Of a DNA stretch of 64,000 bases, positions 34,675-42,516 are shown in pieces. Position numbers and translations under genes: made by a program. Source of the stretch: DASXHD01 sp038239005 (GTDB taxonomy: Bacteria > Myxococcota_A > Polyangia > Polyangiales > Polyangiaceae); the NCBI GenBank assembly GCA_038239005.1, contig JBBSFE010000016.1, forward strand, positions 7,421 through 71,420, read 5' to 3'. Positions within the stretch are counted from its first letter, which is position 1; each line of letters begins with the position of its first letter. The notes under the pieces are model-generated. The model saw only the letters and a program-made list of their open reading frames with translations. It made no database searches and had not been told where the DNA came from.

Positions 34675-35259
34675 ATGGCGGCGGTTGTGACCCGGAGCGA
34701 GGACAAGAAGGAGTGCATCCTTTCGGCTGCGCTCGAGCTTTTTGCCGAGAAGGGTTTTCACGGGACCGCCGTGCCGGAGATTGCGGCCAAGGCGGGCGTC
34801 GCTGCGGGCACCATCTATCGGTACTTCGACAGCAAAGAGGCGATGGTCAACGCGGTGTATCAGCGGCACAAGGCCCTGATGCTCGCGGCGGTGCTCGATG
34901 ATTTCCCCTATGAGGGCGAGGCGCGGGCGCAGATTCATCACTTCATTTCGCGCGTGTTTTCGTTCTCGAAGAAGCATCCTTTGGCGTTTCAGTTTCTCGA
35001 GCTGCACCATCACGCGCCGTACTTGGACGACAAGAGTCGCGAGGTCGAGGCGAGCGTCATCGAGATGGCCAACGGGTTCGTCGAGCAGAACGAGCGCTCC
35101 AAAGTGCTTCGAAAGGCTCCTCCCGGCGTGCTTTGCGCGGTCGTTTGGGGAGGCGTTGTGGGGCTCGTGCGCGCGGCTTGGGAGAAGCGAACCGAGCTCG
35201 GGCCCAAGAGCGAAGCGGCTTTCGAAGATGCGATTTGGGATGCGATCCGCATCCACTGA
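34675..35259 (+). CDS. TetR/AcrR-family regulator (autoregulated)
   Basis: A 194-residue repressor with an N-terminal HTH: KKECILSAALELFAEKGFHG, then PEIAAKAGVAAGTIYRYFDS and KEAMVNAVY. The C-terminal helical ligand domain includes FISRVFSFSKKHPLAFQFLELHH and APPGVLCAVVWGGVVGLVRAAW. ATG 34675 is chosen because an earlier ATG (34657) lies within the palindromic operator and would precede the predicted transcription start, so the mRNA is likely leaderless. It should bind ATGAATATTCAT-like sites and control itself and the SDR gene that follows. Confidence 0.9.
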   Translation: MAAVVTRSEDKKECILSAALELFAEKGFHGTAVPEIAAKAGVAAGTIYRYFDSKEAMVNAVYQRHKALMLAAVLDDFPYEGEARAQIHHFISRVFSFSKKHPLAFQFLELHHHAPYLDDKSREVEASVIEMANGFVEQNERSKVLRKAPPGVLCAVVWGGVVGLVRAAWEKRTELGPKSEAAFEDAIWDAIRIH

Positions 35260-35291
35260 GTGGTTCGCGTGCGCGAAGCGTCCGCGAAGTT

Positions 35292-35320
35292 TTGACCCGT
35301 AACAGAATGAACGTTCATTC
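35292..35320 (+). promoter_or_regulatory. SDR gene promoter/operator with 16-bp palindrome
   Basis: GAATGAACGTTCATTC (35305-35320) is a perfect palindrome matching the TetR-gene operator except in its centre. TTGACC at 35292-35297 is a possible -35 box. A GGAG site follows before ATG 35334. Confidence 0.7.
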
Positions 35321-35333
35321 GGAGAAAGAGACC

Positions 35334-36221
35334 ATGAAGCCTTTGACGATTCTCATCACCGGCGCAACCGCCGGAATCGGCCGCACCACCGCCATCGCGC
35401 TCGCACGCGCAGGACACCGCGTGTTCGCGGCGGGCCGCCGGCAGAACGCGCTCGATTCACTCGAGAAGGAAACCTCGGCGTACAAGCTCGAAGGCATCGT
35501 GCTCGACGTGACGAAGGCCGAGTCGATCGCAGCGGCGAAGAAAATCATCGACGAGCGCACGAATGGCTATGGCGTCGACGCGGTCGTCAACAACGCAGGC
35601 TACGGCGTGATGGGCGCGCTCGAGGACATCTCGGACGAAGCTCTTCGTGCGCAGTTCGACACCAACGTGTTCGGCCTCATGGCCGTGACGCGCGCATTCT
35701 TGCCGAAGATGCGCGAGCGCGGATTCGGTCGCATCGTGAACGTCAGCAGCATGGGCGGCAAGATGACGTTCCCGCTCATGGGCGCGTACAACGCGACGAA
35801 GTACGCCGTGGAGTCGCTCTCCGACGCGCTTCGTAACGAAGTTCATCCGTTTGGGATCCGTGTGTCGCTGGTCGAGCCGGGTTACATCCGCACCGAGTTC
35901 GCGGACGTCGCGCTCAAGACGATCGACGTGCCCGCAGGCTCTCCGTTTGCCGCGATCGTATCGCGCGCAGACGAGATGCTTTCGCTGTTCGAGCGCACGG
36001 GCGTCGGACCCGAGCACGTTGCACGCGCGATCCGCAAAGCGGTCGAGGCGCGGTCGCCTTCGGCACGCTACGTCGCGCCGTGGCGCACCTACATGGGCCT
36101 CTGGATTTTCCGTTTGATGCCCACCGCGTGGATGGACGCAATTCTTCGCGTTGCGACAGGTTTGACGCCCAAACTGCTGAAAAAGCTGCCCGAAACGGCG
36201 ACGACGCCGGCTCATGCATGA
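35334..36221 (+). CDS. Short-chain dehydrogenase/reductase under TetR control
   Basis: A 295-residue classical SDR. The nucleotide loop is ITGATAGIGRTTAIALA, followed by VVNNAGYGVMGAL and the catalytic Ser-Tyr-Lys set in IVNVSSMGGKMTFPLM and YNATKYAVESLSDALR, then LVEPGYIRTEF. The C-terminal 40 residues are longer than usual (YMGLWIFRLMPTAWMDAIL) and amphipathic, perhaps membrane-associated. The substrate is unknown. Expression is probably induced when the neighbouring TetR protein binds a ligand that may be its substrate. Confidence 0.9.
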   Translation: MKPLTILITGATAGIGRTTAIALARAGHRVFAAGRRQNALDSLEKETSAYKLEGIVLDVTKAESIAAAKKIIDERTNGYGVDAVVNNAGYGVMGALEDISDEALRAQFDTNVFGLMAVTRAFLPKMRERGFGRIVNVSSMGGKMTFPLMGAYNATKYAVESLSDALRNEVHPFGIRVSLVEPGYIRTEFADVALKTIDVPAGSPFAAIVSRADEMLSLFERTGVGPEHVARAIRKAVEARSPSARYVAPWRTYMGLWIFRLMPTAWMDAILRVATGLTPKLLKKLPETATTPAHA

Positions 36222-36262
36222 GCCAACACGACCGACCGACGTGAATAGTGGCGGCGGAGGCC

Positions 36263-36294
36263 TATGATGAGCACAGAGAACAAACCGGTTCTCT
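36263..36294 (+). promoter_or_regulatory. Candidate promoter and inverted repeat before the subtilase gene
   Basis: TATGAT (36263-36268) is a good -10 box. It is followed by the inverted repeat AGAGAAC-AAACCG-GTTCTCT (36275-36294), which would form a hairpin at the 5' end of the mRNA or serve as an operator. Confidence 0.45.
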
Positions 36295-36313
36295 CGAACG
36301 TAGAAGGATACGC

Positions 36314-38056
36314 ATGCGTCACCTCGCCATACTCCTCACCTCCGCTGCCTTTCTCGCTGCTTGCCACACGTCGGAAGGCGCCGGAAAGGAATCGGTGCCC
36401 ATCACCGGTTCCAGCGATCCTTCGAGCATCGTTTCGGCGAGCGACGAGATCGCTGGCGAGATCCTCATCGACGCCAAAGACGATGTGAGCGAGAGCGACA
36501 TCGCAGACCTCGCTCGCATCGCAGGCGTGCCGCTTCACGCGGCGAGCGATTCATCGGCGCAGGACAAATTCGAAATCGCAGACGTTGCCGTTGCGGACGA
36601 AGCGCGCATCCTGGACGCCCTTCGCGGCGACGCGCGTGTCGAGCACGCCGAAGCGATGGGCGTCTACACGGCGTCGTTCGTGCCGAACGATCCGCTTTAT
36701 TCCGAGAAGCAATGGCACATGAAGCGCGTCGGCGCCGAGCGCGCGTGGGAGTACGCGTGCGGGGAAGGCGTCACGGTCGCGGTCGTCGATACGGGCATCG
36801 CTTGTTACGACAAGCAACCCTTCATGAAGGGAACCGATCTCGTCGGCACGAGCTGCACGTCGGGTTGGAACTTCGTCGACAACCGCGCCGAGGCTTGGGA
36901 CGACCAAGGTCACGGCAGCCACGTCGCCGGAACGATCGCGCAGACGACGAACAACGGCAAAGGCGTCGCCGGCCTCGCGCACTGCGCCACGCTCATGCCG
37001 GTGAAGGTGCTCAGCAAGCAAGGCTGGGGCACCACCGCGAACGTCGCCGAAGGCATTCGCTGGGCGGCCGATCACGGCGCGCAAGTCATCAACTTGTCGC
37101 TCGGCGGTCCGATCAAAAGCCAGATTCTCGAAGACGCAGTGAAGCACGCGACCGCGAAGGGCGCGCTCGTCGTTGCGGCCGCCGGAAACTCGGGGCGCTC
37201 GGTCGGATATCCCGCCGCGTATCCGCAAGTCGTTGCGGTCAGCGCGACGGACGCAAACGACAGCATCGCGTGGTTCAGCTCGCGCGGCCCGCAGATCGCC
37301 ATCGCCGCGCCTGGCGTCGCCGTCACGCAGCAAACGATTTGCAATAGCGGTCGCGACAAGTGCGAGGTGTTTGGCACGTTCAACGGAACGAGCATGGCCT
37401 CGCCGCACGTTGCGGGTGTCGCCGCGCTGCTCGTCGGGCAGGGCATCACCGATCCCGGCGCTCTTCGCGAAACGCTGCAAGACACCGCGCGTCCGAAGTC
37501 GGAGAAAAATCTCTACGGCGCGGGCATCCTCGATGCATCCGCCGCCACTACGCATGTATTCTACATGCACCTCGCGTTGCGTCTCTTCGCGCTCTTCGCG
37601 TTCGGTTTGCTCATCGCGCGGCGCATCCGCAAAAAGAACGGCACATTCGCGCTCGGCAAGGGCGGCGCGTTCGGCGCGCTGCTCACCTCGGTCGGCCTCC
37701 TGCCATTCCTCCCGATCGTCGGCGGCCTCGCACGCGCTGGCTCGTGGCGCGCCGCTGCGGAGATGCTCGCGCGCCCGCTCGGCGAGTGGGACATCCTCCT
37801 CGGCGCCGGCCTCCACAAATATCTCCTGCTCGCGAGCGTTGTGCCCGCGCTCGCTTCGGCGCTCGTCTTCTTCTCGAGCAAACGCCTTCGCCCGATCGTG
37901 GGCGGCGTCGCCCTCGGCTCGGCGGCGCTCTTGGCTCAGCTCGCATGGAGCGGCGAAACAGCGTTCGCCTTCGGCATGACCGCCATGCGCGTCTGGACCG
38001 TCCTCAACGCCGCCGCCTGCATCTGGATCGCCCGTCTAGCGCTCGACAAGAAGTAG
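36314..38056 (+). CDS. Subtilisin-like serine protease with C-terminal membrane domain
   Basis: A 580-residue S8-family protease. The N-terminal MRHLAILLTSAAFLAAC is a lipoprotein signal, and an inhibitor-like propeptide follows (residues about 45-120). The catalytic domain has Asp in VAVVDTGIACYD, His in DDQGHGSHVAGTIA, Asn in VVAAAGNSGRS, and Ser in GTFNGTSMASPHVAG. After residue 410 it continues with four or five transmembrane helices (FALFAFGLLIARRI, ALLTSVGLLPFLPIVGGLA, LLLASVVPALASALVFF, GGVALGSAALLAQLAW), which is unusual for a secreted subtilase. ATG 36314 has AGAAGG upstream. The frame upstream of it lacks homology. Confidence 0.9.
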   Translation: MRHLAILLTSAAFLAACHTSEGAGKESVPITGSSDPSSIVSASDEIAGEILIDAKDDVSESDIADLARIAGVPLHAASDSSAQDKFEIADVAVADEARILDALRGDARVEHAEAMGVYTASFVPNDPLYSEKQWHMKRVGAERAWEYACGEGVTVAVVDTGIACYDKQPFMKGTDLVGTSCTSGWNFVDNRAEAWDDQGHGSHVAGTIAQTTNNGKGVAGLAHCATLMPVKVLSKQGWGTTANVAEGIRWAADHGAQVINLSLGGPIKSQILEDAVKHATAKGALVVAAAGNSGRSVGYPAAYPQVVAVSATDANDSIAWFSSRGPQIAIAAPGVAVTQQTICNSGRDKCEVFGTFNGTSMASPHVAGVAALLVGQGITDPGALRETLQDTARPKSEKNLYGAGILDASAATTHVFYMHLALRLFALFAFGLLIARRIRKKNGTFALGKGGAFGALLTSVGLLPFLPIVGGLARAGSWRAAAEMLARPLGEWDILLGAGLHKYLLLASVVPALASALVFFSSKRLRPIVGGVALGSAALLAQLAWSGETAFAFGMTAMRVWTVLNAAACIWIARLALDKK

Positions 38057-38080
38057 TCAGCAGTCTCGGTGCTCAGCGCG

Positions 38081-38428
38081 TCAACTCGGGTCGCATACGA
38101 GGCGCACGCCGTTCCAGATTTGAAGAAGGCGAGCCTTCGACACCGTGCCCAAACGTGCATCGACGTATTGGCGGTCTATCGTCGCAATCTGCGTGACGTT
38201 TGCTACGGAGTCGCGCGGTAGCCCGGCTTCACCTTTTCGCAATCGCACGTTGCCGGGAAGCATTGCGTACTTCAGCTTCGATGTGAGCGCCACCACGACG
38301 ACCGTTGCTAGGCGGGTGTCGTTGAACCGGTCGTGCTGGAGGACAACCATCGGACGCCGCTTCGCCGGGGCCGACCCACGCCCCACAGGAAGATTCACCC
38401 ACACGACGTCACCCTGACGAATCACCAT
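38081..38428 (-). CDS. PemK/MazF-family toxin
   Basis: A 115-residue PemK/MazF-type mRNA interferase. Matches: IRQGDVVWVNLPVGRGSAPA, KRRPMVVLQHDRFND, TVVVVALTSKLKYAMLPGNV, and RDSVANVTQIATIDRQYV with the conserved Thr/Gln region. MazF toxins cut mRNA at short sequences to stop growth. The start overlaps the end of the RHH antitoxin gene by 7 nt on the same strand (ATGGTGA). Confidence 0.88.
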   Translation of the reverse strand: MVIRQGDVVWVNLPVGRGSAPAKRRPMVVLQHDRFNDTRLATVVVVALTSKLKYAMLPGNVRLRKGEAGLPRDSVANVTQIATIDRQYVDARLGTVSKARLLQIWNGVRLVCDPS

Positions 38429-38661
38429 TCGGTGCCGGCGTCTCGACGCGCCCGCAAGAGATCGTCAGTCGACTCCTGTTCGATGTGCTCGAGCGCCGCG
38501 TTCACGCGCTCGGTGACGTCACGGCTGTGTTGTTTGCGGGCCACGGCATCGAGCACGAGCGAGATGAACCGGCTTCTCGTGACCTTCATGTGGCGGGCGG
38601 CGCGGTCGACGCGAGCGACGGTTTCGCGGGGGACTGAAATGGCTATCTTGGCGACGGTCAT
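38422..38661 (-). CDS. Ribbon-helix-helix antitoxin of the PemK/MazF pair
   Basis: A 79-residue antitoxin. The RHH fold is visible as TVAKIAISVPRETVARVDRA with ARHMKVTRSRFISLVLDAVA; the charged C-terminus ALEHIEQESTDDLLRARRDA would bind the toxin. ATG 38661 is used; an earlier in-frame codon lies upstream of the -10 box. A symmetric site flanks the predicted -10 sequence and is probably its operator. Confidence 0.85.
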   Translation of the reverse strand: MTVAKIAISVPRETVARVDRAARHMKVTRSRFISLVLDAVARKQHSRDVTERVNAALEHIEQESTDDLLRARRDAGTEW

Positions 38662-38683
38662 GGTATTCCGATTGTAGAATACC
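38662..38683 (-). promoter_or_regulatory. Toxin-antitoxin operator and -10 box
   Basis: Inverted repeat GGTATTC (38662-38668) and GAATACC (38677-38683) surround TACAAT (minus strand, 38671-38676), a -10-like box 9 nt before ATG 38661. The repressor would block transcription directly. Confidence 0.55.
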
Positions 38684-38726
38684 GCCGCGACGAAGCAAGC
38701 GTGGTACACTTCCAGTGCGTTCTACG

Positions 38727-39839
38727 ATGTCGCTCAAGATCGACCAAGACCACTCGCGCTTTAGACAGATCGTCCGCGGGCGAATTCGCGAAAATCTCCG
38801 GAAGTACATTTCGCAGGGCGAGCTGATCGGGCGAAAGGGGAAGGACCTCGTGTCGATTCCCATCCCGCAGATCGACATTCCGCGTTTTCGTTACGGCGAC
38901 AAACAGCAGGGCGGGACCGGCCAAGGCGACGGTGATGCCGGCGATCCAGTCAGCGGCGAAGAGGGCGAAGAGGGCGAGGGCGGCAAGAAAGCCGGCGAGG
39001 GTGCGGGTGAGCACCTCCTCGAAGTCGACGTAACGCTCGACGAGCTCGCGGCGATCTTGGGCGAAGAGCTCGAGCTTCCGGATGTCCTCAACAAGGGCAA
39101 GAGCAAGCTGATCAACGAGAAGGATCGCTATACGGGGTTGCGCCGCGTCGGCCCCGAATCGCTCCGGCACTTTCGTCGCACCTATCGCGAAGCGCTCAAG
39201 CGCACGATCGCGACGGGAATTTATTCGTCGGAGATGCCCGTCATCGTCCCGCACCCCGAGGACAAACGTTATCGCTCGTGGCGCACCGTCGCTGAGCCAG
39301 TCGCGAACGCCGTCATCGTCTACATGATGGACGTCTCCGGCTCGATGGGCGACGAGCAAAAAGAAATCGTCCGCATCGAAAGCTTCTGGGTCGATACGTG
39401 GCTCCAGCGCCAATACAAAGGGCTCGAGAGTCGGTACATCATCCACGACGCCGTCGCCCGCGAAGTGGATCGCGACACCTTCTTCCACACGCGCGAGAGC
39501 GGCGGCACGATGATCTCGAGCGCTTACAAGCTTTGCTCACAGATGATCGACGATCACTTCCCGCCGGACGAATGGAACATCTATCCGTTCCACTTCTCCG
39601 ACGGCGACAACTGGTCGATGGACGACACGCTCCAATGTGTCGAGATCTTGAAGACGAAGCTTCTCCCGCGCGTGAACATGTTCGCGTACGGCCAGGTCGA
39701 GAGCCCGTATGGCTCCGGTCAGTTCATCAAAGATTTGCGCGACCACTTCGGCAAAGACGAACGCGTCGTGCTCTCCGAGATCCGCGACAAGGATGCCATC
39801 GTCGGCAGCATCAAGGAGTTTCTCGGGAAGGGGAAGTGA
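38727..39839 (+). CDS. yeaH: YeaH family (DUF444) protein
   Basis: A 370-residue DUF444 protein. The N-terminus KIDQDHSRFRQIVRGRIREN, then PIPQIDIPRFRYGDKQQGGT, then an acidic Gly/Glu linker, is the family pattern. A von Willebrand A-like domain follows, with MIDAS motif MMDVSGSMGDEQ and FHTRESGGTMISSAYKL. YeaH works with the PrkA/YeaG kinase and SpoVR/YcgB in nitrogen-starvation and stress responses in enterobacteria; its biochemical role is unclear. ATG 38727 is used; a GTG at 38715 is possible. Its 3' end overlaps the DUF2071 gene tail to tail by 29 nt. Confidence 0.92.
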   Translation: MSLKIDQDHSRFRQIVRGRIRENLRKYISQGELIGRKGKDLVSIPIPQIDIPRFRYGDKQQGGTGQGDGDAGDPVSGEEGEEGEGGKKAGEGAGEHLLEVDVTLDELAAILGEELELPDVLNKGKSKLINEKDRYTGLRRVGPESLRHFRRTYREALKRTIATGIYSSEMPVIVPHPEDKRYRSWRTVAEPVANAVIVYMMDVSGSMGDEQKEIVRIESFWVDTWLQRQYKGLESRYIIHDAVAREVDRDTFFHTRESGGTMISSAYKLCSQMIDDHFPPDEWNIYPFHFSDGDNWSMDDTLQCVEILKTKLLPRVNMFAYGQVESPYGSGQFIKDLRDHFGKDERVVLSEIRDKDAIVGSIKEFLGKGK

Positions 39840-40524
39840 GCGCGCCGACGTCGACATCGACACCCGGGCTGTAAAGCACGACGGTTCGCGCGCCGCGATT
39901 CACGATTCCTGCGGCGGCGATGAGTGATTCGTCGAGCCGGCGAATGGTTGCAGAATGCAAGGGATACGGCGTGTGCCGAACCCGGCCCGATCGCAGCTCG
40001 CCCCGACCGTTGCGTGTGTAGAGAAGGTAGCGCTCGGCGAGAAAGAATTGGAGCGTTCCCTCTTGGCTCGCGGGGAGCGCCGCGCCGATGTCGTACTCGA
40101 GGTCGAGCGTCGCGGGCGTGGGCTCGGGCCAGAGACGGCGCGAGCGATACGTGACGTGATCGCCGTCGCGGTCGAGCTGCATCTCGGCGCGGAAATACGG
40201 AAGATGGAAGAAGCGCCGCGCAGCACGCACGGCAAGCGAGCTCGCAGCATCGAGGCTGAAGAAATAGATGCCGGGCTCACCGCCGCGATGGCGCACGTAC
40301 ACGCGCACGTTCGTTTCGTGAAACGCCGACACGCCAGGAATCGGCGGGAGCGCGCGGAGCGGACGGATGGCCTGCATCGTGAACGGCACGAGACCCACGA
40401 ACGTTTTCCCGACGAAGGTGTCGATCTCGAGCTCTGGCGGAACGAGCCGCCGCACGAGCGCGACGTCGACCTCCCAGTGTACGAAGAGCAGCGATCGCCA
40501 CTCGTGATGCCCCGTGAGATCCAC
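39811..40524 (-). CDS. DUF2071 (YqjF-like) protein
   Basis: A 237-residue DUF2071 protein. Family features: WRSLLFVHWEVDVALVRRLV, PPELEIDTFVGKTFVGLVPF, HETNVRVYVRHRGGEPGIYF, FSLDAASSLAVRAARRFFHL, then LAERYLLYTRNGRGELRSGR. The fold resembles acetoacetate decarboxylase-like proteins, but the function is unknown. The start is GTG 40524, preceded 6 nt upstream by TAGACT, a possible leaderless promoter. It lies oppositely oriented between yeaH and the SpoVR gene. Confidence 0.88.
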   Translation of the reverse strand: MDLTGHHEWRSLLFVHWEVDVALVRRLVPPELEIDTFVGKTFVGLVPFTMQAIRPLRALPPIPGVSAFHETNVRVYVRHRGGEPGIYFFSLDAASSLAVRAARRFFHLPYFRAEMQLDRDGDHVTYRSRRLWPEPTPATLDLEYDIGAALPASQEGTLQFFLAERYLLYTRNGRGELRSGRVRHTPYPLHSATIRRLDESLIAAAGIVNRGARTVVLYSPGVDVDVGALTSPSRETP

Positions 40525-40530
40525 GCCGCG

Positions 40531-40536
40531 AGTCTA
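40531..40536 (-). promoter_or_regulatory. Putative -10 element TAGACT of the DUF2071 gene
   Basis: TAGACT on the minus strand ends 6 nt before GTG 40524. Confidence 0.35.
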
Positions 40537-40564
40537 CCGAACCTGCGCTATCTTGAAGTGACCG

Positions 40565-42127
40565 ATGAGCGAGTTCGCACTCAAGACGAGTCTCCCGGCG
40601 TACCTCAAGGCCTGGCAAGACAAAATCTCCGAGATCGCGCGCGGTTTCGGGCTCGATTTCTTCCCGACGGTCTTCGAGATCCTTTCGTACGACCAGATGA
40701 ACGAAATCGCCGCGTACGGCGGGTTTCCGAATCGCTATCCGCACTGGCGCTACGGCATGGAGTACGAACGCCTTGCCAAGAGCTACGAGTACGGCCTCTC
40801 GAAAATTTACGAGATGGTCATCAACAACAATCCTTCGTACGCGTACCTGCTCGAAGGAAACTCGCTCACCGATCAGAAGCTCGTGATGGCGCACGTGTAC
40901 GGGCACGTCGACTTCTTCAAGAACAACTACTGCTTCCGCTCGACAGACCTCGACACCGGCGGCAAGACGACGAACCCGGCCGTGCGCCCCGCGAGCTATT
41001 CACCGAATCGCCGGTGGATCGACAAGATGGCGAACCACGGCTCGCGCGTGCGCCGCATCATCGCGCGCCACGGCATCAATCACGTCGAGGAGTTCGTCGA
41101 TCACTGTTTGTCGATCGAGAATTTGATCGACCCGCACGCGGCGTTTTCGGGCAAGCGGAAGCTTGCCGTCGAAGGCGAAGAAGAGACCGCCACCGAAGTG
41201 CCGCGCCTCCGCTCCAAAGACTACATGGAGAGCTTCATCAACCCGGACGAGTACCTCGAAGAGCAGCGCGCGAAGATCGTCGCCGAAAAGGAAAAGGCGA
41301 AAAAATTCCCGGAGCACCCCGACCGCGACGTCCTCTCGTTCCTCCTCGAGCACGCGCCTCTCGAGCGCTGGGAGCACGACATCCTCGAGATCGTCCGCGA
41401 GGAGTCCCACTACTTCGTCCCGCAGATGCAGACGAAAATCATGAACGAAGGCTGGGCCTCATTTTGGCATTCCAAGATGATGACGGAGAAGATCCTCGAT
41501 GCGTCCGAGATCATCGACTACGCCGACAACGCGGCGGGGGTGCTCGCGACCAACAAGGGGCAGCTCAATCCGTACAAGCTTGGCATCGAGCTTTTCAGGA
41601 ACATCGAAGAGCGATGGGACAAAGGGCAGTTCGGGCAAGAGTGGGAAGAGTGTGACGACGCCGCCGCAAAGAAGACTTGGAATTTGCGGCTCGGGCTCGG
41701 GCGGAAAAAGATTTTCGAGGTGCGGTCGCTCTACAACGACGTCACCTTCATCGACGAGTTCTTGACGCCAGAGTTCGCGCGCGAGCAGAAGCTATTTTCG
41801 TTCGCGTATTCGAATCGCAACGAGCGGTACGAGATCGAGACGCGCGAGTTCAAGGCCGTCAAAGAGAAGATGCTCTTTCAGCTCACCAACGCCGGGAGCC
41901 CGTTCGTCTACGTCGAAGAAGGCAACTACGAGAACCGCGGCGAGCTGCTTTTGCGACACGATCACCAAGGGCTCGATTTACGCGTCGATTACGCCAAAGA
42001 AGTGATGCGCGGGCTCTTCCGCATTTGGAAGCGGCCCGTCGTCACGCAGACGGTCGCCGACGGCAAGCCCGTGCTCCTTCGCTACGATGGGCGCGAGCAC
42101 ACGTCGAAGACCATTCGCAAAGAATGA
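40565..42127 (+). CDS. SpoVR family protein (YcgB-like)
   Basis: A 520-residue SpoVR-family protein. Typical segments: ARGFGLDFFPTVFEILSYDQ, PHWRYGMEYERLAKSYEYGL, IYEMVINNNPSYAYLLEGNS, KLVMAHVYGHVDFFKNNYCF, and NEGWASFWHSKMM. SpoVR is needed for spore cortex formation in Bacillus and its homologue YcgB acts with YeaG and YeaH in stress responses. Here it lies 725 nt after yeaH with the DUF2071 gene between; prkA is 14 kb away. It overlaps the next gene by ATGA. Confidence 0.94.
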   Translation: MSEFALKTSLPAYLKAWQDKISEIARGFGLDFFPTVFEILSYDQMNEIAAYGGFPNRYPHWRYGMEYERLAKSYEYGLSKIYEMVINNNPSYAYLLEGNSLTDQKLVMAHVYGHVDFFKNNYCFRSTDLDTGGKTTNPAVRPASYSPNRRWIDKMANHGSRVRRIIARHGINHVEEFVDHCLSIENLIDPHAAFSGKRKLAVEGEEETATEVPRLRSKDYMESFINPDEYLEEQRAKIVAEKEKAKKFPEHPDRDVLSFLLEHAPLERWEHDILEIVREESHYFVPQMQTKIMNEGWASFWHSKMMTEKILDASEIIDYADNAAGVLATNKGQLNPYKLGIELFRNIEERWDKGQFGQEWEECDDAAAKKTWNLRLGLGRKKIFEVRSLYNDVTFIDEFLTPEFAREQKLFSFAYSNRNERYEIETREFKAVKEKMLFQLTNAGSPFVYVEEGNYENRGELLLRHDHQGLDLRVDYAKEVMRGLFRIWKRPVVTQTVADGKPVLLRYDGREHTSKTIRKE

Positions 42128-42516
42128 GCGACTGGCTCACGCGCCTCACGGCCGACGAATGGATTTCGGCGGCGCTCGGCGAGCTACGGCGTGCCGAGGA
42201 GTCGTATGCGCGGAGCGATGCGCGCGGGGGCCTTGCGGGGTGCAAGCGCGCGGCCGGGATGGCGCTCAACGCGGCGCTCCGTGTCGAGCCGAACGATACG
42301 TGGGGGCGATCGTATGTCGATCACGTCGTTGCGCTGTCGAAGGATGCGTCGGCGCCCGAAGCGGTGCGCGCCGCATGCACGCTCCTTCTCGAGACGCGGC
42401 CGCCAAATTCGGACGTGCTCTCGCTGCGCAGCAAAGCGGGCGACGCGAAGTTGATCGAAGCCGCGCGCGACGTCATGGCGCACGCCTATTGGGTGGTGAA
42501 AAAGCATGCGTCCTGA
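42124..42516 (+). CDS. Small helical protein (HEPN-like), downstream of SpoVR
   Basis: A 130-residue all-helical protein: DWLTRLTADEWISAALGELR, RAEESYARSDARGGLAGCKR and AAGMALNAALRVEPNDTWGR, then YVDHVVALSKDASAPEAVRA. The arrangement of a helix with a lysine/arginine-rich turn and repeated Ala/Leu positions resembles HEPN-type or four-helix proteins, but I would not assign the family. It is translationally coupled to the SpoVR gene (overlapping ATGA) and overlaps the following TPR gene by 11 nt. Confidence 0.75.
   Translation: MSDWLTRLTADEWISAALGELRRAEESYARSDARGGLAGCKRAAGMALNAALRVEPNDTWGRSYVDHVVALSKDASAPEAVRAACTLLLETRPPNSDVLSLRSKAGDAKLIEAARDVMAHAYWVVKKHAS

Noticed and set aside
36264..36488. 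Small open frame beginning MMSTENKPVLSNVEGYACV
   Set aside because: It overlaps the subtilase start, has no homology after its first residues, and lies over the promoter and leader hairpin.
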